From NCBI GenBank assembly GCA_018812885.1, contig JAHJCW010000083.1, positions 1-15,736 on the forward strand: DNA of 15,736 nucleotides, given 5' to 3'. This DNA comes from a bacterium. Its GTDB lineage: Bacteria; Fidelibacterota; Marinisomatia; Marinisomatales; JAHJCW01. The translations under genes and the position numbers were made by a program. Positions 6,252 through 15,500 of the stretch are shown here, piece after piece (position 1 is the stretch's first letter; each line of letters starts with the position of its first letter). The notes below the pieces were generated by a model that was not told the DNA's origin, made no database searches, and worked only from the letters and a program-made list of their open reading frames with translations.

Positions 6252-7346
6252 TTGAAATTAATACTAAAAAATAAAACTGAAAGAATCTCTCTGCCCAATC
6301 AACAAGTCGATGAACGGGATACTATGTTTGCCCGTATGGTTCGCAAACTCAAAACGAAACCCTACGATCATTATTATTCGACTAATCCAAGTTTAAAGAA
6401 AAAAGATGATCATATAAGAAATCTTCCACCTCTCCTCCATCCTACCGGAAAATATTATGATTCGGATTGCTCTGAACGAGCAAAACAATTATTTGATTCA
6501 ATAGAGAGTATTTTTATAGACAATAAGATTGTTGATAAGTATGTAAAATTATTTACAAATGATATATCGACTACAAAAGTATTAAAAAAAATAGCAATCG
6601 AACTAGGATCTGTTGCCGTAGGTTGTACCTATCTTGAAGAAAAATTTATCTATAGTCATAAAGGTCGGTTTGATTATAATTACGGTAATAAAATAATTTT
6701 AAATCACCAAAATGTAATTGTCTTTTTAGTCGAAATGGATCATACGCGGATGCAATCAGCACCTAAAGCAAGTACAATTTTTGAATCTGCAAAACAATAT
6801 TATGAAGCTGCTTTAATTTCGAAAACACTAGAAGCAATTATCTTGAAATTAGGATATGAAGCTATAGCACATTATGATGCTCATTATGATCTGATTCTAC
6901 CTCCTGTAGCAGTACAAGCCGGATTAGGTGAACTAGGTAGGAATAACATTTTGATTGCCGATAAATACGGTAGCCGCGTGCCTATAGGTGCTGTGACAAC
7001 AAATTTACCGCTCGAGTACGATAATCCTATTTCAGTTGGTGCAGATAGATTTTGTGATTTATGTAAAAAATGTGCAATAAATTGTCCGACAAAAGCACTC
7101 TCTATAAACGGTAAATCATCGGTAAGAGGAATTGAAAAATGGACAACAAATGTTGAGAATTGTTATTCATTATGGAGAAAATATGGCACAGATTGTGGTA
7201 TTTGTATGGCAGTTTGTCCATTTTCACATAGGAATAATTGGTTCCATAATTTGATTCGGAAAGTTGTAAAATTCCTGCCAATATTTAACAAAATATTACT
7301 GTTTTTTGACGATTTATTATATGGTAAGAAATGGAGAATTAAATAA
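6252..7346 (+). CDS. Reductive-dehalogenase-like / QueG-like double [4Fe-4S] protein, no Tat signal
   Basis: 364 residues. The N-terminal region (VDERDTMFARM at 19-29, HYYSTNPSLKKKDDHIRNLP at 40-59) resembles the start of the reductive dehalogenase (RdhA) family. GLGELGRNNILIADKYGSRVPIGAVTT (224-250) and the following LPL fit the corrinoid-binding core shared by RdhA and epoxyqueuosine reductase (QueG). Two ferredoxin-type clusters are visible: C268, C271, C274, C278 and C304, C315, C318, C322. There is no twin-arginine signal peptide, so the protein is cytoplasmic, unlike respiratory dehalogenases, and there is no RdhB-like anchor gene. The C-terminal stretch (about 330-364) is amphipathic. 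The start is uncertain: a stop (6249-6251) immediately precedes TTG 6252, no Shine-Dalgarno is visible, and the first in-frame ATG (codon 25) would cut conserved residues. It is the first gene of a run with the EamA gene (2-nt gap). Confidence 0.65.
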   Translation: MKLILKNKTERISLPNQQVDERDTMFARMVRKLKTKPYDHYYSTNPSLKKKDDHIRNLPPLLHPTGKYYDSDCSERAKQLFDSIESIFIDNKIVDKYVKLFTNDISTTKVLKKIAIELGSVAVGCTYLEEKFIYSHKGRFDYNYGNKIILNHQNVIVFLVEMDHTRMQSAPKASTIFESAKQYYEAALISKTLEAIILKLGYEAIAHYDAHYDLILPPVAVQAGLGELGRNNILIADKYGSRVPIGAVTTNLPLEYDNPISVGADRFCDLCKKCAINCPTKALSINGKSSVRGIEKWTTNVENCYSLWRKYGTDCGICMAVCPFSHRNNWFHNLIRKVVKFLPIFNKILLFFDDLLYGKKWRIK

Positions 7347-7348
7347 GT

Positions 7349-8269
7349 ATGAATATTACTTATATTGGTGAACTGGCTGCATTTGGGACTGCACTCTGTT
7401 GGACATTTGGTTCACAATTTTTTGAAGCTGCCGGAAAAAGAGTAGGGTCTTTATCTGTAAATCTAATAAGATTATTATTAGCTTTAATTCTATTTTGCAT
7501 CTTGTCATTATTTACACATGGTACTCTTTTCCCAGTTGATTTTTCTGCACATGCTTGGTTTTGGTTGGGACTATCCGGTATTGTTGGATTTGCATTAGGT
7601 GACCTTTTCCTTTTCAAAGCCTTTGTTGAAATCGGTCCTCGTATATCAATGTTGATTATGACACTAACCGCACCATTTTCAGCTTTAATGGGCTTAACAT
7701 TCTTAAATGAAAAATATTTTTTACCGCAATGGATAGGAATGATTTTTACTTTATTCGGTGTCGGTTGGGTGATTATGGAAAGATCAAATAATACAAACAA
7801 GAAACGGAAAGTTAGGGTAATTACGAAAAGAGGAATTATCTATGCATTCCTAGGTATGCTTGGTCAAACCACAGGATATATTCTCAGTAAATACGGTATG
7901 ATGACAAGTGAAGGTTATCTTAATCCTTTTTCAGCCACTCAAATTCGTGTTATTGCCGGTACAATCGGATTTATTATAATTATATCAATCAACCGATCTT
8001 GGAAAAATGTATTTATTGCATCAAAGAATATAGGTGCAATGGGATTCATATTCGGTGGAGCTTTCCTAGGACCTTTTTTAGGTGTATCGTTGTCATTACT
8101 TGCATTACATTATATTACTGCGGGCGTGGCATCAACAATTACCGCAATTGTACCTATTTTAATAATACCTTCCGTAATGTATATTGGCAAAGAACATGTT
8201 TCAATACGGGCATTTGTAGGAGCCATAATTGCAGTTGCGGGAGTATTTATATTATTCATGAAATTTTAA
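7349..8269 (+). CDS. EamA/DMT-family permease
   Basis: 306 residues with ten hydrophobic segments, arranged as two EamA repeats (about 5-145 and 162-304) separated by a basic linker NTNKKRKVRVITKRG (148-162). The first repeat carries GELAAFGTALCWTFGSQFFE and ends in a typical LNEKYFLPQWIGMIFTLFGVG; the second repeat ends likewise in IGKEHVSIRAFVGAIIAVAGV. Members of this drug/metabolite transporter superfamily move amino acids, nucleotides or other small metabolites across the inner membrane. Placement directly before a threonine aldolase would suit an amino-acid-related substrate, but this is inference only. The ATG at 7349 is 2 nt after the preceding stop, so coupling is likely; a purine-rich GGAGAA lies about 10 nt upstream. 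Confidence 0.9.
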   Translation: MNITYIGELAAFGTALCWTFGSQFFEAAGKRVGSLSVNLIRLLLALILFCILSLFTHGTLFPVDFSAHAWFWLGLSGIVGFALGDLFLFKAFVEIGPRISMLIMTLTAPFSALMGLTFLNEKYFLPQWIGMIFTLFGVGWVIMERSNNTNKKRKVRVITKRGIIYAFLGMLGQTTGYILSKYGMMTSEGYLNPFSATQIRVIAGTIGFIIIISINRSWKNVFIASKNIGAMGFIFGGAFLGPFLGVSLSLLALHYITAGVASTITAIVPILIIPSVMYIGKEHVSIRAFVGAIIAVAGVFILFMKF

Positions 8270-8284
8270 TATTTAGGAGAAAAT

Positions 8285-9304
8285 ATGATTGATCTCAGAA
8301 GCGATACAGTTACAAAACCAACGCAAGGAATGCTAGATGCAATGTTATCGGCACACGTAGGCGATGATGTATTTGGAGATGACCCAACTGTAAACCAACT
8401 CCAAGACATGATCTCAGATATGTTTGGTATGGAATCAGCAATATTTTGTCCATCTGGAACTATGACAAATCAAATCGCCATTAAAGTCCATACAAACCCC
8501 GGCGATGAATTAATTTGTGATAGGTTAAGTCACATTTATATTTATGAGGGTGGTGGAATTGCACGTAATTCAGGTGTCTCCACAAGATTATTGCAGGGAG
8601 ACAGAGGTAGATTTTTGGCATCCGACATCTCAAACAATATCAATCCCGATGACGAACATTTTCCAATTACTACCTTAATCAGTATAGAAAACACCTGTAA
8701 TAAAGGTGGTGGCAGTGTTTGGAATTTCGACAATATTAAAGAGATTGCTAATGTTTGTAAAAAGCGAAATTTAAAATTACATCTTGATGGTGCCAGATTG
8801 TTTAATGCACTAACCGAATCCAAAGCAAGACCTGCTGATTATGGGAACATATTCGATTCTATATCAATTTGTCTTTCTAAAGGATTAGGGGCACCAATCG
8901 GTTCTCTTTTACTAGGTAGTAACGAGTTCATTAAAAAAGCACGGAGAATCCGCAAAGTATTTGGTGGCGGAATGAGGCAAGTTGGTTATTTAGCCGCAGC
9001 AGGCATTTATGCTCTTGAAAATAATTTAAAAAGATTAAAAGAAGACCACCAACGTGCGAAAATAATTGAAAGTACGTTACTAAATCTTCCATATATTAAA
9101 TCCGTTTATCCTGTAGAAACAAATTTAATTGTCTTTGAACTTGAATCAAATTTAAATGTTAACCACTTTCTTAAAAAGTTAGAAGAAAAGGATATATTTG
9201 TTATTAAAACCGGTCATCAATTAATAAGGATGGTCACACATTTGAATTTTAACGACGACATGCTTGAATCAACTATTGACATTCTGAATAAAATTAAATT
9301 TTAG
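8285..9304 (+). CDS. ltaE: L-threonine aldolase (low-specificity type)
   Basis: 339 residues, the normal length for this PLP fold-type I enzyme, which cleaves L-threonine or L-allo-threonine to glycine and acetaldehyde in the cytoplasm. Landmarks are MIDLRSDTVTKPT at the N-terminus, GDDVFGDDPTVNQL (26-39), FCPSGTMTNQIA (54-65, cofactor phosphate region), His83 in LSHIYIYEGGG (stacking on PLP), ENTCNKGGGSVW (135-146), LHLDGARLFNA (166-175, Asp168 and Arg171), and the PLP lysine Lys199 in CLSKGLGAPIGS. GGGMRQVGYLAAAGIYAL (227-244) is also diagnostic. All key residues are intact. The start ATG is backed by a strong TAGGAGA site (8274-8280). It lies 15 nt after the EamA gene and is the last gene of that transcript. 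Confidence 0.95.
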   Translation: MIDLRSDTVTKPTQGMLDAMLSAHVGDDVFGDDPTVNQLQDMISDMFGMESAIFCPSGTMTNQIAIKVHTNPGDELICDRLSHIYIYEGGGIARNSGVSTRLLQGDRGRFLASDISNNINPDDEHFPITTLISIENTCNKGGGSVWNFDNIKEIANVCKKRNLKLHLDGARLFNALTESKARPADYGNIFDSISICLSKGLGAPIGSLLLGSNEFIKKARRIRKVFGGGMRQVGYLAAAGIYALENNLKRLKEDHQRAKIIESTLLNLPYIKSVYPVETNLIVFELESNLNVNHFLKKLEEKDIFVIKTGHQLIRMVTHLNFNDDMLESTIDILNKIKF

Positions 9305-9305
9305 A

Positions 9306-9323
9306 GAATATTGCACAATATTC
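9306..9323. promoter_or_regulatory. 8-bp inverted repeat after ltaE, overlapping a possible promoter for the phosphate block
   Basis: GAATATTG (9306-9313) and CAATATTC (9316-9323) are exact reverse complements separated by 2 nt. With no T-run behind it, it is a poor terminator. TTGCAC (9311-9316) followed 16 nt later by TATGTA (9333-9338) is a passable sigma70-like pair, so the dyad could be an operator over the -35 region of the first transporter gene. This is weak evidence from motif matching alone. Confidence 0.3.
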
Positions 9324-9342
9324 GTATTATACTATGTATAAA

Positions 9343-10518
9343 ACTTTTTCTAAATAGTTTAATTAAGTAATATCAGTTTCAAATTATTCTCATCACTGAT
9401 AATTGTCAATGGCGATTGAAAAAAATAATATTAAGATCCAAGCGATTATAAGATCAACAATCATTATAGCATCCGTCTATTTATTTCTTCTAAGTATTAA
9501 ACTGCTCGGGCATTCATTTCAAACTTTTGGTCACGGATTTGCCGAAACGCTCATCAATATGACATCAAATCCATTTTCAGGATTAATTATAGGAATTGTT
9601 GCAACTAGCATTATACAGAGTTCATCAGTAACTACTTCACTTGTGGTTGGTTTAGTAGCCGGTGGAGCTTTGACATTAGAAACTTCCATTCCGATTATTA
9701 TGGGAGCAAATATTGGTACAACAATAACTAATACTTTAGTCTCATTCGGACATATTACAAATTTAACTGAGTTTAAACGGGCTTTTGGAGCAAGTATCGT
9801 ACATGATTTCTTTAATATACTGGCGGTTATTATTCTTTTTCCACTTGAAATGTTTTTCCATCCACTTAAAAAATCAGCGATATGGTTAGAAACAATTTTT
9901 TCAGGTGTGGGGGGGTATAAAGCATTCGACCCATTAAAATATATATTAGAACCTGTAATCAAATTTGTTGATGAGATATTCTCACTATTACCTTTTGCGA
10001 ATATTCTATTATTGATATTTGCATTTGTATTATTATTTTTTTCTCTTACACAATTAGTAAGCACCATACGCTCCGCAGTAATTACCCGTCTTGAAATAAT
10101 TGTTAATCAATATTTGTTTAAAAATGCATTTATCGGTTTTATTTTTGGTATGTTACTTACGGCAATTGTTCAAAGCAGTTCGGTCACTACCTCTTTAATA
10201 ATTCCTTTAGCAGGAGCCGGGATAGTAACAATTGCGCAGATATTTCCATATACCCTAGGGGCTAATGTTGGTACAACTGTTACTGCGATCCTCGCCGCAA
10301 TGGCTACACAGAATCCTGTTGCAATAACGGTTGCATTTTCTCATCTGTGTTTTAATATTTTTGGAATATTAATCATTTATCCAGTCAAATTTATACCAAT
10401 AAAATTAGCTGAGTTGGTGGGCAATACAGCAGGTAGTTCTAAGCGTAATCTTGCGATATATATCACAATTTATATCTTACTGCACTTTATACCGGTTCTA
10501 TTTATTTTTTTAACTTAG
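9343..10518 (+). repeat. Tandem duplication, copy A (leader plus Na/Pi cotransporter gene)
   Basis: This unit is repeated at 10601-11771. Besides the coding region, the upstream leader is shared. ACTTTTTCTAA occurs at 9343 and 10601, and AGTAATAT at 9366 and 10624, the same 23-nt offset in both copies. The start codons fall 43 and 44 nt after the second motif. The duplicated segment therefore included about 66 bp of upstream sequence. Confidence 0.8.
9409..10518 (+). CDS. Na+/phosphate cotransporter (PF02690 type), paralogue 1
   Basis: 369 residues, a polytopic inner-membrane protein. It carries the two inverted Na/Pi-cotransporter repeats: IIQSSSVTTSLVVGLVAGGALT with QSSS at 70-73, and AIVQSSSVTTSLIIPLAGAGIVT with QSSS at 255-258. 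These are the substrate and sodium signature serines. Each is followed by a matching glycine motif, GANIGTT (99-105) and GANVGTT (284-290). The family couples sodium entry to phosphate uptake. The protein stops after the two repeats and lacks the C-terminal PhoU-like domain that many bacterial members carry; a separate PhoU-like gene follows paralogue 2. I chose ATG 9409 over the TTG at 9403 because it aligns with the start of paralogue 2. No Shine-Dalgarno is visible at either. The two paralogues are well over three-quarters identical by eye. Confidence 0.9.
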   Translation: MAIEKNNIKIQAIIRSTIIIASVYLFLLSIKLLGHSFQTFGHGFAETLINMTSNPFSGLIIGIVATSIIQSSSVTTSLVVGLVAGGALTLETSIPIIMGANIGTTITNTLVSFGHITNLTEFKRAFGASIVHDFFNILAVIILFPLEMFFHPLKKSAIWLETIFSGVGGYKAFDPLKYILEPVIKFVDEIFSLLPFANILLLIFAFVLLFFSLTQLVSTIRSAVITRLEIIVNQYLFKNAFIGFIFGMLLTAIVQSSSVTTSLIIPLAGAGIVTIAQIFPYTLGANVGTTVTAILAAMATQNPVAITVAFSHLCFNIFGILIIYPVKFIPIKLAELVGNTAGSSKRNLAIYITIYILLHFIPVLFIFLT

Positions 10519-10600
10519 GATTATTAAACTGTTTTGCAGCTTGGTATGCAGAGCTATATCTCCCTTTAGCGACCATTTTTTCTTAGATGATCCTAATAAT

Positions 10601-11771
10601 ACTTTTTCTAATAAATTGGATATAGTAATATTCCAGTCCGAATTGCACTTTAAATAAGTAGTTACAATTGGCAAGAGACAAAAATAAAACTCAAGCAATT
10701 ATTAAATCAATAGTCATTATTGTCTCTGTATATTTATTTCTATTGAGTATTAAATTGCTTGGGCATTCATTTCAATCTTTTGGTCATGGATTTGCCGAGA
10801 CACTCATCAACATGACATCCAATCCATTTTCAGGGTTGATAATTGGAGTTGTGGCTACTAGTATTATACAAAGTTCATCAACTACAACATCACTCGTGGT
10901 TGGCTTGGTAGCAGGTGGAGCTTTGACTTTGGATACCGCTATACCAATAATTATGGGCGCTAATATCGGGACAACCATTACTAATACTTTAGTTTCATTC
11001 GGGCATATTTCTAATCGCATTGAATTTAAACGGGCTTTTGGAGCAGGTATCGTCCATGACTTCTTTAATATTCTGGCTGTTCTAATTCTTTTCCCGCTCG
11101 AAATGTTTTTCCATCCAATTAAGAAATCTGCAATTTGGCTGGAAACAATATTTTCTGGTGTCGGTGGGTATAAGGCATTTAATCCACTAAAATTTATATT
11201 GGATCCTGTAATCAATTTCATCGATACTGTATTTAATTTATTACCTTTCGCTAATATCTTATTATTGTTATTTGCATTCTTCTTATTGTTTTATTCACTA
11301 ACAAGGTTAGTAAAAACAATACGTTCCTTAGTTATTACTCGTCTTGAAATAATTGTCAATCAATATCTGTTTAAAAACGTATTCATCGGATTTGTTTTTG
11401 GTATATTGCTTACAGCGCTTGTTCAAAGCAGTTCTGTGACTACATCTTTAATTATTCCGTTAGCCGGGGCAGGAATAGTGACTGTAGCACAATTATTTCC
11501 ATACACTTTGGGTGCAAATATTGGAACAACAGTCACCGCCATCTTAGCTGCAATGACAACGCAAAACCCGATTGCGGTAACAGTCGCATTTTCACATCTA
11601 TGTTTTAACATTTTTGGAATAATAATAATATATCCTGTAAAATTTATACCTATCAATTTAGCCATTTATGTCGGCGAAAAAGCCAGTAAATCAACACGTA
11701 ATCTTACAGTATTTATTATAGTTTATATATTGTTACATTTAATACCAGTATTATTTATATTTTTAACTTAG
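10601..11771 (+). repeat. Tandem duplication, copy B (leader plus Na/Pi cotransporter gene)
   Basis: Second copy of the 9343-10518 unit. The coding regions are strongly similar from the HSFQ...GHGFAETLINMTSNPF block through the final LIPVLFIFLT or FIPVLFIFLT. The leaders are diverged but recognisable, with two shared motifs at identical spacing. The 82 bp at 10519-10600 between the units shows no similarity to either and no clear terminator. Confidence 0.8.
10668..11771 (+). CDS. Na+/phosphate cotransporter (PF02690 type), paralogue 2
   Basis: 367 residues, the tandem paralogue of the preceding gene. It has QSSS at 68-71 (followed by TTTS where copy 1 has VTTS) and at 253-256, and both GANIGTT motifs. 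Differences from copy 1 cluster in the extreme N-terminus, the central helix region (about 177-225) and the last 40 residues, while the QSSS/GAN core is nearly invariant, as expected if both copies remain functional. The start is TTG at 10668, which aligns codon for codon with ATG 9409 of copy 1; there is no in-frame ATG in the vicinity. The stop overlaps the TAGGAGA ribosome site of the PhoU-like gene, whose start is 15 nt downstream, so this copy is the one directly linked to that regulator. Confidence 0.9.
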   Translation: MARDKNKTQAIIKSIVIIVSVYLFLLSIKLLGHSFQSFGHGFAETLINMTSNPFSGLIIGVVATSIIQSSSTTTSLVVGLVAGGALTLDTAIPIIMGANIGTTITNTLVSFGHISNRIEFKRAFGAGIVHDFFNILAVLILFPLEMFFHPIKKSAIWLETIFSGVGGYKAFNPLKFILDPVINFIDTVFNLLPFANILLLLFAFFLLFYSLTRLVKTIRSLVITRLEIIVNQYLFKNVFIGFVFGILLTALVQSSSVTTSLIIPLAGAGIVTVAQLFPYTLGANIGTTVTAILAAMTTQNPIAVTVAFSHLCFNIFGIIIIYPVKFIPINLAIYVGEKASKSTRNLTVFIIVYILLHLIPVLFIFLT

Positions 11772-11786
11772 GAGAATACAAAAACC

Positions 11787-12455
11787 ATGTGGAAAGAATT
11801 AATAAAAATTTGGAAAAGAGATGACCTCTTAATACAAGCCTGGGATAATTCATTTGAAATGCTTCAATTATCGAAGGAGATATTCACCCAGTCTATTATA
11901 ATGTTGCGTAAAAAAAGTAACGAAAAAACCATTATTGCCTTGAAAAAACGTGATAAGGAAATAAATGAATTTCAACGTGAAGTTCGCCGCAAAGTAATGA
12001 CGCATTTTATCCTACAAAAAGATGCTACCGATATCTCAAATGGCTTGGTATTATTGAATATGGTTGTAGATATTGAAAGGGTGGGTGATTATAGTAAGAA
12101 CATCCTAGATTTAGCTATTAGCACACATAAAACATTTAAATCTGAAAAAGTATGTCCAGAACTTAAAGCGATTGAAGATGAGGTTATAAAAAGATTTGAT
12201 CAAACTATAGAAGCACTCCAAGCACAAGATTCCGCAGTTGCAGAAGAGTTATTGGCTACTCATAGAAAAATGGTTTCAAGAGTTTCCGACAAATTGGTAG
12301 ATAACATTTTGAGAGGTGATATTACATTTAATTCAGAATCGAAAGCAGCAGCCGTTGTACTATACGCTCGTTACCTTAAACGGATAGGAAGCCATTTATC
12401 GAATATTATTACAACATTGGTAAATCCTTTCGAAGCCATAGGGTATAAAAAATAA
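11787..12455 (+). CDS. PhoU-like regulator of the Na/Pi cotransporters
   Basis: 222 residues, all-helical, with two PhoU-type three-helix repeats. The first has RDKEINEFQREVRRKVMTHF (55-74) and the metal-binding-type signature NMVVDIERVGDYSKNI (91-106); the second has VLYARYLKRIGSHLSNIITTLVNPFEAIGY (191-220), with R199-x-G-x-H-x-x-N-I. PhoU domains bind metal clusters and restrain phosphate uptake or signalling at the inner membrane. Here no PstSCAB or PhoR gene is present, and the partner is most likely the two cotransporters upstream, which lack the PhoU domain often fused to this transporter family. The ATG at 11787 is preceded by TAGGAGA (11769-11775), spaced 11 nt. The gene ends just before a strong terminator, closing the transcript. 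Confidence 0.85.
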   Translation: MWKELIKIWKRDDLLIQAWDNSFEMLQLSKEIFTQSIIMLRKKSNEKTIIALKKRDKEINEFQREVRRKVMTHFILQKDATDISNGLVLLNMVVDIERVGDYSKNILDLAISTHKTFKSEKVCPELKAIEDEVIKRFDQTIEALQAQDSAVAEELLATHRKMVSRVSDKLVDNILRGDITFNSESKAAAVVLYARYLKRIGSHLSNIITTLVNPFEAIGYKK

Positions 12456-12461
12456 TATCTA

Positions 12462-12498
12462 AAAAAAAGCCCTTGATATATTATCGAGGGCTTTTTTT
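12462..12498. terminator. Bidirectional intrinsic terminator between the PhoU-like and TonB receptor genes
   Basis: Seven A (12462-12468), GCCCTTGAT (12469-12477), a 5-nt loop ATATT, ATCGAGGGC (12483-12491) and seven T (12492-12498). The stem pairs over 9 bp with one G-U, extended by the A/T tracts on either side, so it works as a terminator on both strands. It sits 7 bp after the PhoU-like stop and 15 bp before the stop of the minus-strand receptor gene. Confidence 0.95.
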
Positions 12499-12512
12499 AT
12501 CATCTTTTAAGA

Positions 12513-15500
12513 TTAAAACATATATCTCAGACCGATCTGTAAACCCCATCTAGAAAATGGACCTGGATCATCAACAAAGGTCTCATTGACTCCGCTAAAT
12601 TTCAAAATCGGTTCTCCGCCATCTGTCCAACCTGTCAGTTCAAGAGGTGTTGTTGCTAACGGATTGGCAACTTTCCTTACGCCCCAATTACTGTTTACAA
12701 GATTGGCAGCATTCAGCAAATCGACACTGAGTTGGAGTGTTCCTAAATTGGTCTTGAAATTATGCAACACTCTCAGGTCTATATTACCAAACCAAGGATT
12801 GGTTAGTCCATGTCGTTCGGCGATTTCTCCGCGATGTTTACTCAAATAAGAATCTTGTTCAATGAAAGCATCTAAATCACTCCAACTACTGGATGCATCA
12901 AGAACAATATCATTTTCATTTTCAGGAATATAGATCAAATCATTTCCACCAACGCCATCACCGTTGATATCCCCGGCATATGTAAATGAATAGCGGTTAC
13001 CACCCGAATACACATAACGATTACCTTCAGCAGCCTCAACAAATACACCAATATTGGTTGAATGAGCTGAGTTCCAACTATGGGTGTAATTCGCTGTACC
13101 AATTATACGATGACGATTGCCAAACTCCGACCAACTTAATTCTGGAGTATTTGGGTCACCTTGTACCGGTTGACTTTGCCATAAAACACTGGCAATCTCA
13201 GTTGATTTAAGATTGTTTTTTGCATTTAGATATGTATAAGCAATACTAGTATTTAACCCAAAATCAAATTCTTTCCGTAATTGTGCCGTTACCGTTAGAT
13301 TATATCCTTCGTTGATGTTGTCGATCACATAAACACCGGCGCCTTCACCGGGATATGCTTCATTGAGTTCACGATCTGTTGAAGTAGCACCATAATATGG
13401 TCTGCCGTCATTTAAGTAACGCTCGGGGACATCAAGATCGGCATTACGCATATAAATGGCATTTAAATCTTTTCCATATATAAATTCTAAAGTCCCTAAG
13501 ATTTTATTCGGAAGCATTTTATCGATCGCAAAGTTTGTTGTCCATACTTGCGGCCATTTGAAATCATCAACCATTGCATTTAGATCGAATGATTGCTGTA
13601 GAACAGATCTTCCCTCAACAGCTCTACCATCACCATCATCAGTTACATGACTAGCGGGAATATCTATCGGATTGTACTGACCCCATAAATTGGGATTAGC
13701 ACCTGGATTGGAAAGTACGTTACCAATCCATACAAATGGTAGATGACCAGTAAAGATACCGGTTCCTCCGCGTATCTGCATAGAACGATCACCTTTTACA
13801 TCCCAATTAAATCCAAAACGTGGTGACCATAGCAGTTGCGGGTCCGGTAATTTAGCTTGGTCCACTGTTTCAGGATCATCATTTTCGTCGAGTAATGTCA
13901 ATCCGGTAGAGAATGGATTATCAACCGGTTCAGTATAATATACTGGGATGTCAACGCGTAATCCAAAGGTCAAATTTAGATCCTGTGACATTTTATATTC
14001 ATCCTGGGCATATACAGCAAATTGTCCAACATCAATCAATTCACCTTTAAAATCACCTCCAGCTATATTTATCATACCTCTGAAGTCAGTTTGATTATCT
14101 ACCGCATTGAAAAAGTCATCTAAAGTTGAATATGTAGTTCCACCTAAGAAACCAGCCCACGAAGCATCTAACTGAAACAAACCATGTCGGAAAATATTAA
14201 AGGAATTGAAGAAGTTGAATTGTTCATAGTTCACTCCAGCCGTTATCACATGTTTACCCATAAAATAACTAAAGTTATTAGTTATTTGGAAAACATCCTG
14301 GTCAAGTATGTTATGGATTGAGAATGGTTCGTGTCCTAAAGTTGTATAGGTTACACCACCTTCTCCAATTTCAATAGTCGGGAAATCTTCGCTAAATGGC
14401 TCACGAAAATCCCTGAACCGATTATAACTAGCGAAGAACCGGTTTGCCATATTTGAACCAAACATACTATTTAATTCGAAGGCAAGCGAATGCAAATTAT
14501 TATTAATCGCATAGCCGGAATTTTGGAATGGCAAACTAGTGTTGTTTGGTCCACGACCAGTATTGTTAAAACTTAGAACAAAACCATGCGGACCCAAATC
14601 CCGAACAGCATCAAGATAGTTATATCTTAAAGATGCATTATGCTGATTACTAATATTCCAATCAAGTTTCAGTAGCAATTTATTATTATTAGTATTAAAC
14701 GTATATCCTTGGTATGGACCGGTATCGTAATCATATACATCTTTCATACGTTTACTTATGGCATCCATCGTGGCAGCACTAACGCGTGATTCTCCAAATT
14801 CAATATTTCCATCTTCATCAGCTACAAAGTTTGATCCAGGATCATCTTTACGTTCAATTTCACCGTTAAGGAAGAAAAACAGTTTATTTGGAATGATTGG
14901 ACCACTGAATGTAAATCCGGTTTGGTTATAAAACATATCGGGACTAGCGATTACTTCATTTCCACTCACCGTATTCCCAACAAACATTTCATTCCTCAGG
15001 AATGAGTAAGCCGAACCTTTAAACTCATTCGTTCCACTTTTAGTAATTGTGTTGATACCGGCTCCTGTATACCCACCTTCGGTGACTTTAAATGATGCAA
15101 CGGATACCTGTACTTGTTCCACTGCATCAAAGGGAATCGATTCGGCATTGGCTTGTCCACCCGGAGCTGGATCATCTAAACCGAATGCATTATTGAAGTA
15201 TGAACCATCAACGGAAATGTTATTGTAGAGCCAATTTTTACCACCAAAACTAAAGTTACCATCGCTGCGCGGATCTATGCGTGTTAAATCGCGTGTACTT
15301 CTTTTAATAGATGGCATCTGTGCAACCTGTAAATCACTAATAAAAGTAGCAGCACCGGTTCTGTCTGAATTTAGAACATCATCATGCATAGCCTGTACCT
15401 CCACACCTGTCATTTCAATTGCTTCTACGACTAATGTAAAGTCAACACTCTGTGTTTGACCTAAAATTAGATTTATATCATTTTTTACTTGAGTGCGATA

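Noticed and set aside
6228..6256. TTGACA as a -35 box for the reductive-dehalogenase-like gene
   Set aside because: A -10 at 17 nt spacing would fall over or after the proposed start codon and no TATAAT-like sequence is there. TATATTTG at 6223-6230 resembles a Bacteroidota -7 element but has no matching -33 TTG.
7999..8292. 97-codon plus-strand frame overlapping the EamA gene end
   Set aside because: It is out of frame with a well-supported permease, is rich in Cys/Tyr/Asn with no domain sense, and runs over the ltaE start.
9531..10067. 178-codon minus-strand frame opposite the first Na/Pi cotransporter, with a similar one opposite the second copy
   Set aside because: These are antisense shadows; their mutual similarity simply mirrors the duplicated coding strand.
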